Assembly (NCBI RefSeq): GCF_023073915.1
Contig: NZ_JADPKK010000012.1
Location: 186,001 to 250,000 of the forward strand
Direction of reading: 5' to 3'
Source: Bradyrhizobium sp. 149
Lineage (GTDB): Bacteria; Pseudomonadota; Alphaproteobacteria; Rhizobiales; Xanthobacteraceae
DNA: 64,000 nucleotides
In this document: piece after piece, positions 25,890 to 35,980 of the stretch
How positions within the stretch are numbered: position 1 is the first letter of the stretch
Layout of the letters: every line of letters starts with the position of its first letter
Made by a program: the position numbers and the translations under genes
The notes under the pieces: generated by a model
Told to the model about the DNA's origin: nothing
The model's database searches: none
The model's input: only the letters and a program-made list of their open reading frames with translations

Positions 25890-26132
25890 TTAGGACAGCC
25901 GTTTCTTTGCGAAGGCCCGGCCGGAGTGAGACTTCAAGTATGCCTCAAAAGCCAGCGCTTTGTACTTGTCAGGGAAGGCGCAGTACCAGATCAGTTTCCA
26001 AGGCTTGAATTTGGCGGTGTGGCTGGATTTGCCCGCGTTGTGCTCTGGAATCCGCCGCTTGAGATTTTCAGTGGCCCCAACGTATTCCTGCTCGGGAAAT
26101 TCGATGCTGCGCAGGATGTAGACGTACCACAT
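25890..26132 (-). CDS. Small GIY-YIG domain protein (UPF0213/YhbQ-like)
   Basis: 80 aa, a stand-alone GIY-YIG module: MWYVYILRSIEFP provides the GIY strand, EYVGATENLKRRIPEHNAG the YIG strand (YVG here) with the catalytic Arg, and FEAYLKSHSGRAFAKK the C-terminal helix. Members are putative structure-specific or non-specific endonucleases; few are characterised. It lies between ohrR (convergent) and tRNA-Ala. Small GIY-YIG genes are often mobile or variable between strains. No upstream Shine-Dalgarno is obvious. Confidence 0.85.
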   Translation of the reverse strand: MWYVYILRSIEFPEQEYVGATENLKRRIPEHNAGKSSHTAKFKPWKLIWYCAFPDKYKALAFEAYLKSHSGRAFAKKRLS

Positions 26133-26205
26133 TGACGATTATCGCCTGAGCAACCGCTGCGTGGGAACCTCACCAGTCCGTCTTCGCCCTTCGGGCTTCG
26201 CCGGA

Positions 26206-26267
26206 CACCACGCTTCACCCTTCGGGCTGTGCGCGGCTGCGCCACGCGTAGCCCGAAGGGCGAAGCG

Positions 26268-26272
<5 letters not shown>
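26206..26272. repeat. Long inverted repeat abutting the 3' end of tRNA-Ala
   Basis: CACCACGCTTCACCCTTCGGGCT (first part CACCACGCTTCACCC) at 26206-26228 pairs with 26250-26272 (ending GGGCGAAGCGTGGTG) over 23 bp with one mismatch and a 21-base loop. The distal arm overlaps the last five bases of the tRNA including CCA. A related fragment CTTCGCCCTTCGGGCTTCG lies at 26182-26200. Confidence 0.85.
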
Positions 26273-26343
<71 letters not shown>

Positions 26344-26409
26344 TTAACCGTCCGACGCGCCTTGGGCGACGCGTCGGGAAAGACCCAGAACCACAGTTCT
26401 GGAATTATC

Positions 26410-26820
26410 TCAAGTCTCTTCGTCGCCGCCGACATCACCAATGATGTCGGTGACGTCCTCATCGCCCTCTTCGTCGTCGGCGATAAAGGTGGAATCATCG
26501 TCGTCATCGTCCTCGATGGTCTCATCGACTTCGATGTCGTCCTCGGATTCGGGCACGACGGCCTTGACCTTGCCGGTGTTCTCCTCGGCATCGGCCTCCT
26601 CAAGCGAGACCTCCTCGACCTCCGCCGGCTCCGGCGTGGCGTCGGCGGCAGCCGCTGCGTGGCGGGCTTCGGCGCCACGCGGTGCGCGAGCCGGTGCAAT
26701 CGGCGCGATCGGCACGACTTCTCCGGTATAGGGCGAGATCACCGGATTCTTGTTGAGGTCATAGAACTTTTTGCCCGTGGTCGGGCAAATACGTTTAGTT
26801 CCGAGTTCGGACTTGGCCAC
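26410..26820 (-). CDS. TIGR02300 family protein (FYDLN acid)
   Basis: 136 aa. The N-terminal 45 residues carry the family signature: ELGTKRICPTTGKKFYDLNKN and PVISPYTGEVVPI. After an Ala/Pro-rich linker the rest is extremely acidic (DIEVDETIEDDDDDDSTF). The family is restricted mostly to alphaproteobacteria and its function is unknown; the CPxTG motif with a single Cys suggests a degenerate zinc ribbon. It diverges from aroA and often neighbours it in rhizobia. The plus-strand track over the acidic run is a shadow. Confidence 0.9.
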   Translation of the reverse strand: MAKSELGTKRICPTTGKKFYDLNKNPVISPYTGEVVPIAPIAPARAPRGAEARHAAAAADATPEPAEVEEVSLEEADAEENTGKVKAVVPESEDDIEVDETIEDDDDDDSTFIADDEEGDEDVTDIIGDVGGDEET

Positions 26821-26992
26821 GGCAGAGGAATCCTGGGAATGTCTGAAAAGCGGTGCTTCACTTGGCTAGTTGGCGGCCCGCTGTCAATAGCGCATTACGG
26901 GAGAACGACATGCCCGTGACGGCGGGGAGACCATGTGGTACCTGCCCCGCGAGTCCCGCAGGGATGCTTCGGGCCTATCCAAGGACACAAAC

Positions 26993-28330
26993 TTGACCGA
27001 TTCCGACAAGCCGACGCCGCTCCGGTCGCGCGCCAGCGGTCCCCTGACCGGGAAAGTACGGGTGCCCGGGGATAAGTCGATCTCCCATCGCGCCCTGATC
27101 CTCGGCGCGCTCGCAGTCGGAGAGACGCGGATTTCGGGCCTCCTGGAGGGCGAGGACGTCCTCAACACCGCCAAATCCATGCAGGCGCTTGGCGCCAGGG
27201 TCGAGCGCACCGGAGAGTTCGCCTGGAAGGTGAACGGTGGGGGTGTCGCGGGCTTCGCCCAGCCCAAAGCGCCGCTGGATTTCGGCAACTCCGGGACCGG
27301 CTGCCGGCTCGTCATGGGCGCTGTCGCCGGCTGCCCGATCTCGGCGATTTTCGACGGCGATGCCTCGCTGCGCAGCCGGCCCATGCGCCGGATCCTGGAT
27401 CCCCTGGAAAAGATGGGCGCGAAGGTCCTCTCCGGCGGCGAAGGCGGCCGTCTGCCGCTGACCGTGCAGGGTGCGCGCGATCCGCTGCCGATCATCTACC
27501 AGACGCCGGTCGCTTCCGCCCAAATCAAGTCCGCCGTGCTGCTCGCGGGGCTCGCCGCGCCGGGAACCACAACCGTCATCGAGACCGAGGCCAGTCGCGA
27601 CCACACCGAGTTGATGCTCAAGCATTTTGGCGCCGAGATCACCTCGACGCGGGAGGGTCAGCACGGCCGCCGGATCACGCTGGTGGGGCAGCCTGAGCTG
27701 CATGGCGCCAATGTCGTCGTACCCGCCGATCCCTCATCGGCGGCGTTCCCCATCGTTGCCGCGCTGATCGTCGAAGGCTCCGACATCGTCCTGTCCGACG
27801 TCATGACCAATCCGCTGCGGACCGGTCTTTTCACCACGCTGCGCGAAATGGGTGCCTCGATCGAGGAGAGCGAGGTTCGGGGCGACGCCGGCGAGCCGAT
27901 GGCGAAGCTGCGCGTACGCGCCTCGAAACTGCGCGGCGTCGCAGTGCCGCCGGACCGCGCACCGTCGATGATCGACGAATATCTGGTGCTGGCAGTGGCG
28001 GCCGCCTTCGCCGAGGGCACGACCATCATGCGTGGCCTGCAAGAGCTGCGCGTCAAGGAATCCGACCGCCTGGAAGCCACCGCCGCCATGCTCCGCGTCA
28101 ACGGCGTCAAGGTCGAGGTCTCCGGCGACGACCTAATCGTTGAGGGCCGCGGCCACGTCCCTGGCGGTGGCACTGTGGCCACCCACATGGACCACCGCAT
28201 CGCGATGTCCGCGCTGGTGATGGGCTGCGCCTCCGATCAGCCCGTGACAGTCGACGACACCGCCTTCATCGCCACCAGCTTTCCGGATTTCATCCCGATG
28301 ATGCGTTCGCTTGGGGCCGACTTTTCATGA
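26993..28330 (+). CDS. aroA: 3-Phosphoshikimate 1-carboxyvinyltransferase (class II EPSP synthase)
   Basis: 445 aa with a TTG start at 26993 that has AAGGA 7 nt upstream; an open frame extends 20 codons further back without similarity. The enzyme adds phosphoenolpyruvate to shikimate-3-phosphate. It is closest to class II (CP4-type) synthases: [53 protein letters not shown] and [20 protein letters not shown]. The PEP-loop reads GNSGTGCR: Gly101 occupies the place of Ala100, the residue credited with glyphosate tolerance in CP4. The class motif NPTR is NPLR here. The stop overlaps the cmk ATG by 4 nt. Confidence 0.95.
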   Translation: MTDSDKPTPLRSRASGPLTGKVRVPGDKSISHRALILGALAVGETRISGLLEGEDVLNTAKSMQALGARVERTGEFAWKVNGGGVAGFAQPKAPLDFGNSGTGCRLVMGAVAGCPISAIFDGDASLRSRPMRRILDPLEKMGAKVLSGGEGGRLPLTVQGARDPLPIIYQTPVASAQIKSAVLLAGLAAPGTTTVIETEASRDHTELMLKHFGAEITSTREGQHGRRITLVGQPELHGANVVVPADPSSAAFPIVAALIVEGSDIVLSDVMTNPLRTGLFTTLREMGASIEESEVRGDAGEPMAKLRVRASKLRGVAVPPDRAPSMIDEYLVLAVAAAFAEGTTIMRGLQELRVKESDRLEATAAMLRVNGVKVEVSGDDLIVEGRGHVPGGGTVATHMDHRIAMSALVMGCASDQPVTVDDTAFIATSFPDFIPMMRSLGADFS

Positions 28331-28965
28331 TCATCGCCATCGACGGGCCCGCGGCGTCGGGCAAGGGCACGCTCGGCAAGCGTCTTGCCCACCATTACGG
28401 CTACCGTCATCTCGATACCGGCGTGATCTATCGCGCGGTGGCCTATTCCCTGATGCAGTCCGGTCATGATCTCCGGGACGAGGCGGCGGCGGTCGCTGCG
28501 GCGCTGGAACTCGACCCCGAAAAGTTCGGCAATCCCGCCCTGAAGACCCAGAAGGCCGGCGAGGGTGCCTCCATCGTCTCGGCGATCCCCAGAGTCCGGG
28601 AGGCCCTGGTCAATTTTCAGCGGCAATTCGCCGCCGATCCGCCTGGCGCGGTGCTCGATGGCCGGGATATTGGAACCGTGATCTGCCCCCATGCCGACGT
28701 GAAGATATTCGTCGTCGCCGATCCCAGGGTCCGCGCCCGCCGCCGGACCATGGAGGCCAAGGCGCGGGGCGAGGAGGCCGACGAGGCGGCTGTGCTCGCC
28801 GACATCATCCAGCGCGACGAACGCGACAAAAACCGGCCGATCGCGCCCCTCAAACCCGCCCCCGATGCTTACTTGCTAGATAACTCCCAACTGGATATAG
28901 AAGGCGGCGTCCGGGCCGCCATCGACATTATCGAGGCCGTCCGAGCGGGCCGGTCGCGGGGTTAA
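28327..28965 (+). CDS. cmk: Cytidylate kinase
   Basis: 212 aa CMP/dCMP kinase. The P-loop is [32 protein letters not shown] binds [23 protein letters not shown] and DERDKNR-type lid motif ([16 protein letters not shown]) follow. It phosphorylates CMP with ATP for nucleotide pools. The ATG at 28327 overlaps the aroA stop as ATGA, so aroA-cmk are translationally coupled, and rpsA follows after 265 bp. This aroA-cmk-rpsA order is widespread in proteobacteria. Confidence 0.96.
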   Translation: MIIAIDGPAASGKGTLGKRLAHHYGYRHLDTGVIYRAVAYSLMQSGHDLRDEAAAVAAALELDPEKFGNPALKTQKAGEGASIVSAIPRVREALVNFQRQFAADPPGAVLDGRDIGTVICPHADVKIFVVADPRVRARRRTMEAKARGEEADEAAVLADIIQRDERDKNRPIAPLKPAPDAYLLDNSQLDIEGGVRAAIDIIEAVRAGRSRG

Positions 28966-29230
28966 GCCGCAGCCGTCATTGGAGGAAGCGCCCGCTCCCG
29001 CTCTTTGAGGTCGATACCCTCGGTCCCTGTTCGGGGCCGGCGCGATCCAGGCTCCGGACAAAGATTTCCACGTATCGAACGCGCGGGCCTCAGCCGGCCC
29101 GCTTCCGCTGTTCCGCCTTAAGGTCGGAGCAACGAGCGGTCGCTCGAAGGTTCTGCGGACCTTCCGACACTGCGCGTGCGATGCGCCCATGAACCCAACG
29201 GCCGGCACGACATCCGCAACTGGAGAACAA
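28966..29230. other. cmk-rpsA intergenic region
   Basis: 265 bp; it should carry the strong rpsA promoter and leader. I could not find a convincing -35/-10 pair or RNA structure. Confidence 0.4.
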
Positions 29231-30937
29231 ATGGCTTCGACTTCTGCTGATACCTATAGCCCGTCGCGCGACGATTTCGCCGCGATGCTCGACGAGTCCT
29301 TCGCAGGTGGCAACCTGCAGGAAAGCTCCGTCATCAAGGGCAAAGTTGTTGCAATCGAAAAGGACATGGCCGTCATCGACGTCGGCCTGAAGACCGAGGG
29401 CCGCGTTGCCCTGCGCGAATTTTCCGGCCCCGGCCGTGACAGCGAGCTCAAGGTCGGCGACGAGGTGGAAGTGTTCCTCGATCGGATCGAGAACGCGCTG
29501 GGCGAAGCCGTGCTGTCGCGCGACAAGGCGCGCCGCGAGGAGAGCTGGGGCAAGCTCGAGAAGGCGTTCCAGAACAACGAGAAGGTCAACGGCGTCATCT
29601 TCAACCAGGTCAAGGGCGGCTTCACCGTCGACCTCGACGGCGCCGTGGCCTTCCTGCCGCGCTCGCAGGTCGATATCCGTCCGATCCGCGACGTTGCGCC
29701 GCTGATGAACAACTCGCAGCCGTTCCAGATCCTCAAGATGGACCGTCGCCGCGGCAACATCGTCGTCTCGCGCCGCACGGTTCTCGAAGAGACCCGCGCC
29801 GAGCAGCGTCAGGAGCTGGTGCAGAACCTCGAAGAGGGTCAGGTCATCGACGGCGTGGTCAAGAACATCACCGATTACGGTGCGTTCGTTGATCTCGGCG
29901 GCATCGACGGTCTGCTGCACGTCACCGATATCGCGTGGCGCCGCGTCAACCATCCGACGGAGGTGCTCTCGATCGGCCAGACCGTGAAGGTCAAGATCAT
30001 CAAGATCAACCACGAGACGCACCGCATCTCGCTGGGCATGAAGCAGCTGCTGGACGATCCGTGGCAGGGCATCGAAGCCAAGTACCCGCTGGGTGCCCGC
30101 TTCACCGGTCGCGTCACCAACATCACCGACTATGGCGCGTTCGTCGAGCTCGAGCCGGGCATCGAAGGCCTGATCCACGTCTCCGAGATGTCGTGGACCA
30201 AGAAGAACATGCACCCCGGCAAGATCGTTTCGACCTCGCAGGAAGTCGAAGTGCAGGTGCTGGAAGTCGATTCCGTCAAGCGCCGCATCTCGCTCGGCCT
30301 CAAGCAGACCATGCGCAACCCGTGGGAGGTCTTCGTCGAAGGTCATCCGACCGGTTCGACGGTCGAGGGCGAGGTCAAGAACAAGACCGAGTTCGGTCTG
30401 TTCCTGGGCCTTGAGGGCGACGTCGACGGCATGGTCCATCTCTCCGACCTCGACTGGAAGCTTCCGGGCGAGCAGGTGATCGACAACTACAAGAAGGGCG
30501 ACATGGTGAAGGCCGTGGTGCTCGATGTGGACGTCGAGAAGGAGCGCATCTCGCTCGGCATCAAGCAGCTCGAAGGCGACCCATTCGCCGAGCCGGGCGA
30601 TGTCAAGAAGGGCGCGGTCGTGACCTGCGAAGTGCTCGAAGTGAAGGAGAGCGGCATCGAGGTGAAGATCACCGGGACCGACTTCACCACCTTCGTGAAG
30701 CGCTCGGAGCTCGCCCGTGACCGCAACGATCAGCGCGCCGAACGCTTCGCCGTCGGCGAGAAGGTCGATGCCCGCGTGATCCAGTTCGACAAGAAGGCCC
30801 GCAAGGTCCAGGTGTCGATCAAGGCGCTCGAAGTCGCCGAAGAGAAGGAAGCCATCGCGCAATACGGCTCCTCCGATTCGGGAGCGACGCTCGGCGACAT
30901 CCTCGGCACCGCGCTCAAGAATCGCGACACCAAGTAA
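29231..30937 (+). CDS. rpsA: 30S ribosomal protein S1
   Basis: 568 aa with six S1/OB-fold repeats. The first two (about residues 35-180) bind the ribosome; the last four (for example GVVKNITDYGAFVDLGGIDG, GRVTNITDYGAFVELEPGIEG and GEVKNKTEFGLFLGLEGDVD) bind mRNA. The ATG at 29231 follows TGGAGAAC and gives MASTSADTYSPSRDDF; an upstream in-frame ATG at 29189 is less likely. S1 is needed to translate messages with weak Shine-Dalgarno sequences. The gene ends at a strong terminator. Confidence 0.97.
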   Translation: MASTSADTYSPSRDDFAAMLDESFAGGNLQESSVIKGKVVAIEKDMAVIDVGLKTEGRVALREFSGPGRDSELKVGDEVEVFLDRIENALGEAVLSRDKARREESWGKLEKAFQNNEKVNGVIFNQVKGGFTVDLDGAVAFLPRSQVDIRPIRDVAPLMNNSQPFQILKMDRRRGNIVVSRRTVLEETRAEQRQELVQNLEEGQVIDGVVKNITDYGAFVDLGGIDGLLHVTDIAWRRVNHPTEVLSIGQTVKVKIIKINHETHRISLGMKQLLDDPWQGIEAKYPLGARFTGRVTNITDYGAFVELEPGIEGLIHVSEMSWTKKNMHPGKIVSTSQEVEVQVLEVDSVKRRISLGLKQTMRNPWEVFVEGHPTGSTVEGEVKNKTEFGLFLGLEGDVDGMVHLSDLDWKLPGEQVIDNYKKGDMVKAVVLDVDVEKERISLGIKQLEGDPFAEPGDVKKGAVVTCEVLEVKESGIEVKITGTDFTTFVKRSELARDRNDQRAERFAVGEKVDARVIQFDKKARKVQVSIKALEVAEEKEAIAQYGSSDSGATLGDILGTALKNRDTK

Positions 30938-30961
30938 GCGAAACGTACGTTTCGCTGCATC

Positions 30962-30991
30962 AAAGCCCCGGCGGAAGCCGGGGCTTTTTTG
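30962..30991 (+). terminator. Intrinsic terminator of rpsA
   Basis: AAAGCCCCGG-CGGAAG-CCGGGGCTTT, a 10-bp stem continuing into a run of T (TTTTTT). It lies 24 bp after the rpsA stop. Confidence 0.95.
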
Positions 30992-31046
30992 TTGCATATG
31001 TCGGCCGGCTACGCGGCCTCCGCCGAGCCAGGCCTTGTTTTCTTCA

Positions 31047-31061
31047 AATTGCGCCGCAATT
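31047..31061. other. Short palindrome upstream of sppA
   Basis: AATTGCG-C-CGCAATT, 7-bp arms, about 75 bp before the sppA ATG. It could bind a regulator; no family is indicated. Confidence 0.35.
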
Positions 31062-31134
31062 GATGTATCCAGATAAGCCGATGGTCACGCTGTGACGGCA
31101 CAACGCGCCTTGTCTTTCATTTGGAGATATTCCG

Positions 31135-32115
31135 ATGTCGCTCGATTCGGACATCATCGTCGATCGCCGCAGGATCCGCCGCAAGCTGACATTCTGGCGC
31201 GTGCTGGCCGCGCTGATCGCGATCGCGGCGATCGCAGGCTTCGCGCTGGTCGCGACACCGGGTGCGCGCGGCACTTTCGCGGCTGCCGGCTCGATCGCGC
31301 GGGTCCATATCGACGGCCTGATCCGCAGCGATTCCGATCGCACGCAGGCGCTGGAGCGACTGGAGAGTTCGCAGGCTGCCGCCGTCATCGTCCACGTCAA
31401 CTCGCCGGGCGGCACCACTGCCGGCTCCGAGCAGCTCTATGATTCGCTTGTCCGGCTGAAAGCAAAGAAGCCGCTCGTCGTCGTGGTCGAAGGCCTCGCC
31501 GCCTCCGGCGGCTACATCACCGCGATCGCCAGCGACCACATCATCGCCCAGCAGAGCTCGCTGGTTGGCTCGATCGGCGTGCTGTTCCAGTTTCCGAACG
31601 TCACGGAGCTGCTGAGGACCGTCGGCGTCAAGGTCGAGGAGGTGAAGTCCACGCCGCTGAAGGCCGCGCCCAACGGTTTTGAGCCGACCAGCCCCGAGGC
31701 GCGGGCCGCGCTCGATGCGCTGGTGAAGGATTCCTACGCCTGGTTCAAGGGACTGGTGAAGGAAAGGCGTGGCATGGATGACACGCAGCTTGAGAAAGTG
31801 GTTGATGGCCGTGTCTTCACCGGACGCCAGGCGATCGATCTCAAGCTGATCGACCAGATCGGCGACGAGAAAACCGCCGTGACCTGGCTGGTCGAGCAGA
31901 AGGGCGTCAAGAAGGGACTCTCCGTGCGCGATTACAAGCTCGAGCCGCGCTTCAGCGATCTGCCGTTCCTCAAGACGGCGGCCGCCGTCACGCTGGAAGC
32001 GCTGGGTTTGGGCTCGATTGCGCATCAAATCGGCCAAACCGGCGTGGTGCAGGCGGTTGATCGGCTCGGAATGGATGGAATGCTGGCGTTGTGGCAGCCG
32101 GCGGCGTCGAACTGA
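31135..32115 (+). CDS. sppA: Signal peptide peptidase SppA, short (36K) type
   Basis: 326 aa membrane-anchored serine protease that degrades released signal peptides. One N-terminal transmembrane segment (about residues 22-42, LAALIAIAAIAGFALVATP) places the catalytic domain in the periplasm. The Clp-protease-like fold shows VIVHVNSPGGT, the Ser nucleophile in EGLAASGGYITAIAS, SSLVGSIGVLF, and the Lys general base in STPLKAAPNGFEPTS. Single-domain length matches the short form rather than the 67K E. coli enzyme. It starts 143 bp after the rpsA terminator and is followed by ihfB. Confidence 0.93.
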   Translation: MSLDSDIIVDRRRIRRKLTFWRVLAALIAIAAIAGFALVATPGARGTFAAAGSIARVHIDGLIRSDSDRTQALERLESSQAAAVIVHVNSPGGTTAGSEQLYDSLVRLKAKKPLVVVVEGLAASGGYITAIASDHIIAQQSSLVGSIGVLFQFPNVTELLRTVGVKVEEVKSTPLKAAPNGFEPTSPEARAALDALVKDSYAWFKGLVKERRGMDDTQLEKVVDGRVFTGRQAIDLKLIDQIGDEKTAVTWLVEQKGVKKGLSVRDYKLEPRFSDLPFLKTAAAVTLEALGLGSIAHQIGQTGVVQAVDRLGMDGMLALWQPAASN

Positions 32116-32287
32116 CCGGAACCGGGCGAGCCCCAGAGGTTTTTCCCGTTCGACGCGTGCGGGGCCAGCCCGCTTTTTCGGCATTTGTCACGCATTTTCA
32201 CGACGCTCGACCTTCATTTAGCGTCTTGACAGATCAAGGTATTTTCACGGAAATGGTCATCCGCACGCTCCCGGGTCCTATCTCTCG

Positions 32288-32593
32288 ATGATCAAATCCG
32301 AACTTGTTCAGCGTATCGCCGAGCACAACCCGCATCTGTACCAGCGGGATGTCGAGAACATTGTGAATGCGATTCTCGAAGAGATCGTAGCGGCTCTCGC
32401 GCGCGGTGATCGCGTCGAGTTGCGCGGCTTCGGTGCCTTCTCGGTCAAGCATCGCCCTGCGCGCGCAGGGCGCAATCCGCGCACCGGCGCCCATGTGCCC
32501 GTCGACCAGAAGAGCGTTCCGTTCTTCAAGACCGGCAAGGAAATGCGCGAGCGGCTGAATCGCGACCACCCGGATCCAGGCGCGCCAGACTGA
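32288..32593 (+). CDS. ihfB: Integration host factor subunit beta
   Basis: 101 aa DNA-bending protein of the HU/IHF family: [19 protein letters not shown] at the N-terminus, [30 protein letters not shown] forms the beta-arm with the conserved Pro that intercalates DNA, and the tail [18 protein letters not shown] acts as a heterodimer with IhfA to bend DNA at promoters (including sigma-54 promoters), recombination sites and origins. It precedes the LapA-domain gene, and trpF-trpB-trpA follow. Confidence 0.95.
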   Translation: MIKSELVQRIAEHNPHLYQRDVENIVNAILEEIVAALARGDRVELRGFGAFSVKHRPARAGRNPRTGAHVPVDQKSVPFFKTGKEMRERLNRDHPDPGAPD

Positions 32594-32663
32594 GGCCGAC
32601 CTCAGGGTTTTCCGCGGTCGCAGCGATGCGGCCGCAAGCTTGATTCAAGGCGAGCGAGCCGAG

Positions 32664-33056
32664 ATGCGAAAGTTCCTGACCGCGCTGATCGTGATTCCGC
32701 TGGGCCTGATCCTGATGGTCTTCGCCGTCGCCAACCGGCATTTCGTCACGGTCTCGTTCGATCCCTTCGTTTCCAACGACCCGTCATTCTCGGTCACGCT
32801 GCCGCTGTTCCTGCTCCTGATCGTGGTGGCTGCGCTCGGGGTCCTCGTGGGCGGTTGCGCCGTCTGGTTCGGTCAGCGGCACTGGCGGCGTGCGGCGCGC
32901 CGGCATGACGCGGATGCCCGGGCCGCGCGGCGCGAACTGGCCGATCTGCGGGCCCAGGCGGCCGCAGCAAAGCCCGAGTCCCAGCGCCTTCCCGTTCCCT
33001 CCGGGGTCGGCCTTTACGGGCCCGTCGGGCGAGACAAGCAGCGCGCGACGTTGTAG
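32664..33056 (+). CDS. LapA-domain (DUF1049) membrane protein
   Basis: 130 aa with two hydrophobic helices (FLTALIVIPLGLILMVFAVANR at the N-terminus, then VTLPLFLLLIVVAALGVLVGG) joined by VTVSFDPF, followed by a charged coiled-coil-like tail (RAARRHDADARAARRELADLRAQAA). This matches LapA/DUF1049 proteins, which act in lipopolysaccharide assembly in E. coli with LapB; the cellular role here is inference. Start ATG 32664 is chosen over an in-frame TTG at 32640 because the membrane segment begins there. It lies between ihfB and trpF. Confidence 0.82.
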   Translation: MRKFLTALIVIPLGLILMVFAVANRHFVTVSFDPFVSNDPSFSVTLPLFLLLIVVAALGVLVGGCAVWFGQRHWRRAARRHDADARAARRELADLRAQAAAAKPESQRLPVPSGVGLYGPVGRDKQRATL

Positions 33057-33137
33057 AAGCGGCCGCAACCGAAAAGCCCGTTTTCCGGCCGCGGACCCGC
33101 GGTCTCCATTTGCTTTGAGCCCACATCCCTCGAGAAC

Positions 33138-33809
33138 ATGTCCCTGCTCGTCAAAATCTGCGGCCTGTCCACGCCCGAGACGCTCGAAACTGCGCTCGAG
33201 GCGGGTGCCGACATGGTTGGGTTCGTGTTCTTCCCGCCGTCGCCGCGGCATTTGTCGCTGGAAGTCGGCCGGAAACTCGGCGGGCAGGTGAAGCGGCGCG
33301 CGCTCAAGGTCGCGCTCACCGTCGATGCCGACGATGCCACGCTCGACAACATCATGGACGCGCTGTCGCCGGACATTTTCCAGCTTCATGGCACGGAGAG
33401 CGTGGCGCGGCTGCGCGACATCAGGCAGCGGTTCGGTCGGCCGGTGATGAAGGTCGTGCCGGTCGCAACGTCAGCCGATCTCGCTGTGCTGGCTGGTTAC
33501 GCCGCTGTCGCCGATCGCGTCCTGTTCGACGCGCGCGCGCCGAAAGACGCGACCCGGCCCGGCGGCCTGGGTGCACCGTTCGATTGGCACCTGCTCGAAA
33601 ACCTTGAGCTTGCGCTGCCGTATATGGTTTCGGGCGGACTGCATGCAGGGAACGTCGCCGAAGCCGTTCGCGTGACCCGCGCCGGTGGTGTCGACGTCTC
33701 CTCCGGTGTCGAGAACGCCCCGGGCGTGAAGGACCCCGAGATGATCAAGGCCTTCATTCGCGCCGCGCGCGCAAGCCAAGATGCAAATCAAGAGTTGAGC
33801 GTCCGATGA
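33138..33809 (+). CDS. trpF: Phosphoribosylanthranilate isomerase
   Basis: 223 aa TIM-barrel enzyme converting phosphoribosylanthranilate to CdRP in tryptophan synthesis. The catalytic Cys is in [11 protein letters not shown], the catalytic Asp in [18 protein letters not shown] region, and the phosphate-binding loops are [11 protein letters not shown] and [17 protein letters not shown]. The stop overlaps the trpB ATG by 4 nt, giving translational coupling in trpFBA. Start [10 protein letters not shown] is natural. Confidence 0.95.
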   Translation: MSLLVKICGLSTPETLETALEAGADMVGFVFFPPSPRHLSLEVGRKLGGQVKRRALKVALTVDADDATLDNIMDALSPDIFQLHGTESVARLRDIRQRFGRPVMKVVPVATSADLAVLAGYAAVADRVLFDARAPKDATRPGGLGAPFDWHLLENLELALPYMVSGGLHAGNVAEAVRVTRAGGVDVSSGVENAPGVKDPEMIKAFIRAARASQDANQELSVR

Positions 33810-35023
33810 ATGTCGTAAAACCCAATTCCTATCGCAGCGGCCCCGACGAGCGCGGCCATTTCGGCATTTTCGGCGGACGCTTCGTGGCCGAAACCCTGAT
33901 GCCGCTGATCCTCGATCTGGAGAAAGCCTACACCGAGGCCAAGGCCGATCCGGCGTTTCAGGCCGAGATGAACGGTTATCTCAAGAATTATGTCGGCCGG
34001 CCCTCGCCGCTCTATTTCGCCGAGCGTCTGACCGAGCATCTCGGCGGCGCAAAAATCTATCTCAAGCGCGAAGAGCTCAATCATACCGGCTCGCACAAGG
34101 TGAACAACGTGCTCGGCCAGATCATGCTGGCGCGGCGCATGGGCAAGAAGCGCATCATTGCCGAGACCGGCGCCGGTCAGCACGGTGTGGCCACCGCGAC
34201 GCTGTGCGCGCGCTTCGGTCTCGACTGCGTGGTTTATATGGGCGCCGTCGACGTCGAGCGGCAGCAGCCCAACGTCATCCGCATGGAGATGCTGGGCGCA
34301 AAGGTGGTCCCGGTGCAATCGGGCACGCGCACGCTGAAGGACGCCATGAACGAGGCGCTGCGCGACTGGGTCACCAACGTGCACGACACCTTCTACTGCA
34401 TCGGCACCGTCGCGGGGCCGCATCCTTATCCGACGCTGGTGCGCGACTTCCAGGCGATCATCGGCAACGAGACCAAGGCGCAGATGCAGGAGGTCGAAGG
34501 CCGCCTGCCGGATTCGCTCGTCGCCTGCATCGGCGGCGGCTCCAACGCGATGGGCCTGTTTCATCCGTTCCTCGACGATTCCACGGTCGAGATCTTCGGC
34601 GTCGAAGCTGCGGGCCACGGGCTGACGCAACTGCATGCGGCCTCGATCGCGGGCGGCCGTCCCGGCGTGCTGCACGGCAACCGTACCTATCTCTTGATGG
34701 ACGCGGACGGCCAGATCCAGGACGCGCATTCGATCTCTGCGGGCCTCGACTATCCTGGCATCGGTCCCGAGCACTCATGGCTGCACGAGATTGGCCGCGT
34801 GAACTATCTCTCCGCGACCGACGACGAGGCGCTCGCAGCGTTCCAGCTGCTGTCGAAGCTCGAAGGCATCATCCCCGCGCTCGAGCCGGCACATGCCATC
34901 GCCAAGGTGATGGAGCTCGCGCCGAAGCGGACAAAAGATCACCTGATGGTCGTCAACCTCTCCGGCCGCGGCGACAAGGACGTCCCGCAGGTCGGCGACA
35001 TCCTGAGGGGCAAGAGCAAGTGA
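33806..35023 (+). CDS. trpB: Tryptophan synthase beta subunit
   Basis: 405 aa PLP enzyme joining indole and serine. The PLP lysine lies in [16 protein letters not shown], the phosphate-binding loop is [12 protein letters not shown], and [13 protein letters not shown] carries the catalytic Glu. Indole is channelled from TrpA. It overlaps trpF by 4 nt and its stop overlaps the trpA GTG start, so the trpFBA proteins are made in step. Confidence 0.97.
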   Translation: MNVVKPNSYRSGPDERGHFGIFGGRFVAETLMPLILDLEKAYTEAKADPAFQAEMNGYLKNYVGRPSPLYFAERLTEHLGGAKIYLKREELNHTGSHKVNNVLGQIMLARRMGKKRIIAETGAGQHGVATATLCARFGLDCVVYMGAVDVERQQPNVIRMEMLGAKVVPVQSGTRTLKDAMNEALRDWVTNVHDTFYCIGTVAGPHPYPTLVRDFQAIIGNETKAQMQEVEGRLPDSLVACIGGGSNAMGLFHPFLDDSTVEIFGVEAAGHGLTQLHAASIAGGRPGVLHGNRTYLLMDADGQIQDAHSISAGLDYPGIGPEHSWLHEIGRVNYLSATDDEALAAFQLLSKLEGIIPALEPAHAIAKVMELAPKRTKDHLMVVNLSGRGDKDVPQVGDILRGKSK

Positions 35024-35856
35024 CCACGCGTATCGACACCCGTTTCGCCGAGCTGAAGAAAGCCGGTCGCTCGGCCTTCGTCACCTTCCTGATGGCCGGC
35101 GATCCCGATCCGGCGACCTCGCTCGAGATCATCAAGGCGCTGCCGAAATCTGGCGCCGACGTGATCGAGATAGGCATGCCCTTCACCGATCCGATGGCCG
35201 ACGGTCCGTCGATCCAGGCGGCAGGCCTGCGCGCGCTCAAGGCCGGCATGACGCTGAAGAAGACGCTCGATCTCGTGCGCGGCTTCCGCAAGGACGACAA
35301 CACGACGCCGATCGTGCTGATGGGCTATTACAACCCGATCTACATCTATGGCGTCGACAAATTCCTGGTCGATGCGAAGAGTGCCGGCATCGACGGCCTC
35401 ATCATCGTCGATTTGCCGCCGGAAGAGGACGACGAGCTCTGCCTGCCCGCGATGAAGGCCGGCCTCAACTTCATCCGGCTTGCAACGCCGACCACCGACG
35501 ACAAGCGGCTGCCGGCCGTGCTCGCCAACACGTCGGGCTTCGTCTACTACGTCTCTATCACCGGCATCACCGGCGCTGCGGCCGCGGACTCCACGGCCGT
35601 CGGCGAGGCGGTTGCCCGCATCAAGCGGCACACAAAGCTGCCGGTCTGCGTCGGCTTTGGCATCCGTACACCGGAGACCGCCCGCTCCATCGCGTCGCAT
35701 GCCAATGGCGCCGTGGTCGGCACCGCGCTGGTCGATGCCCTCAAGAACAGCCTCGATGCGGACGGGCACGCCACCGGCAAAACCGTTAACGCAGTCGCCG
35801 AGCTGACGGCGGCTCTGGCCCAGGGCGTCAAAGGCGCGCAACAGGCGGCGGAATAA
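35020..35856 (+). CDS. trpA: Tryptophan synthase alpha subunit
   Basis: 278 aa TIM-barrel lyase cleaving indole-3-glycerol phosphate. The catalytic Glu is in [19 protein letters not shown] and the catalytic Asp in [21 protein letters not shown] and [11 protein letters not shown] form the phosphate site. The start is GTG at 35020, overlapping the trpB stop (GTGA). It is followed by accD after 125 bp. Confidence 0.96.
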   Translation: MTTRIDTRFAELKKAGRSAFVTFLMAGDPDPATSLEIIKALPKSGADVIEIGMPFTDPMADGPSIQAAGLRALKAGMTLKKTLDLVRGFRKDDNTTPIVLMGYYNPIYIYGVDKFLVDAKSAGIDGLIIVDLPPEEDDELCLPAMKAGLNFIRLATPTTDDKRLPAVLANTSGFVYYVSITGITGAAAADSTAVGEAVARIKRHTKLPVCVGFGIRTPETARSIASHANGAVVGTALVDALKNSLDADGHATGKTVNAVAELTAALAQGVKGAQQAAE

Positions 35857-35980
35857 GCCTTAATTCCGCTGCCAAGTCCGATGAGCAAGGCGGACGACAC
35901 GGCGGCTTGCCGGGATGTGGCCCGGCCGCCATATATCCCTTCAGGCGGTCCCCAGGCGGGATCGCACATCGGAGCAAACC

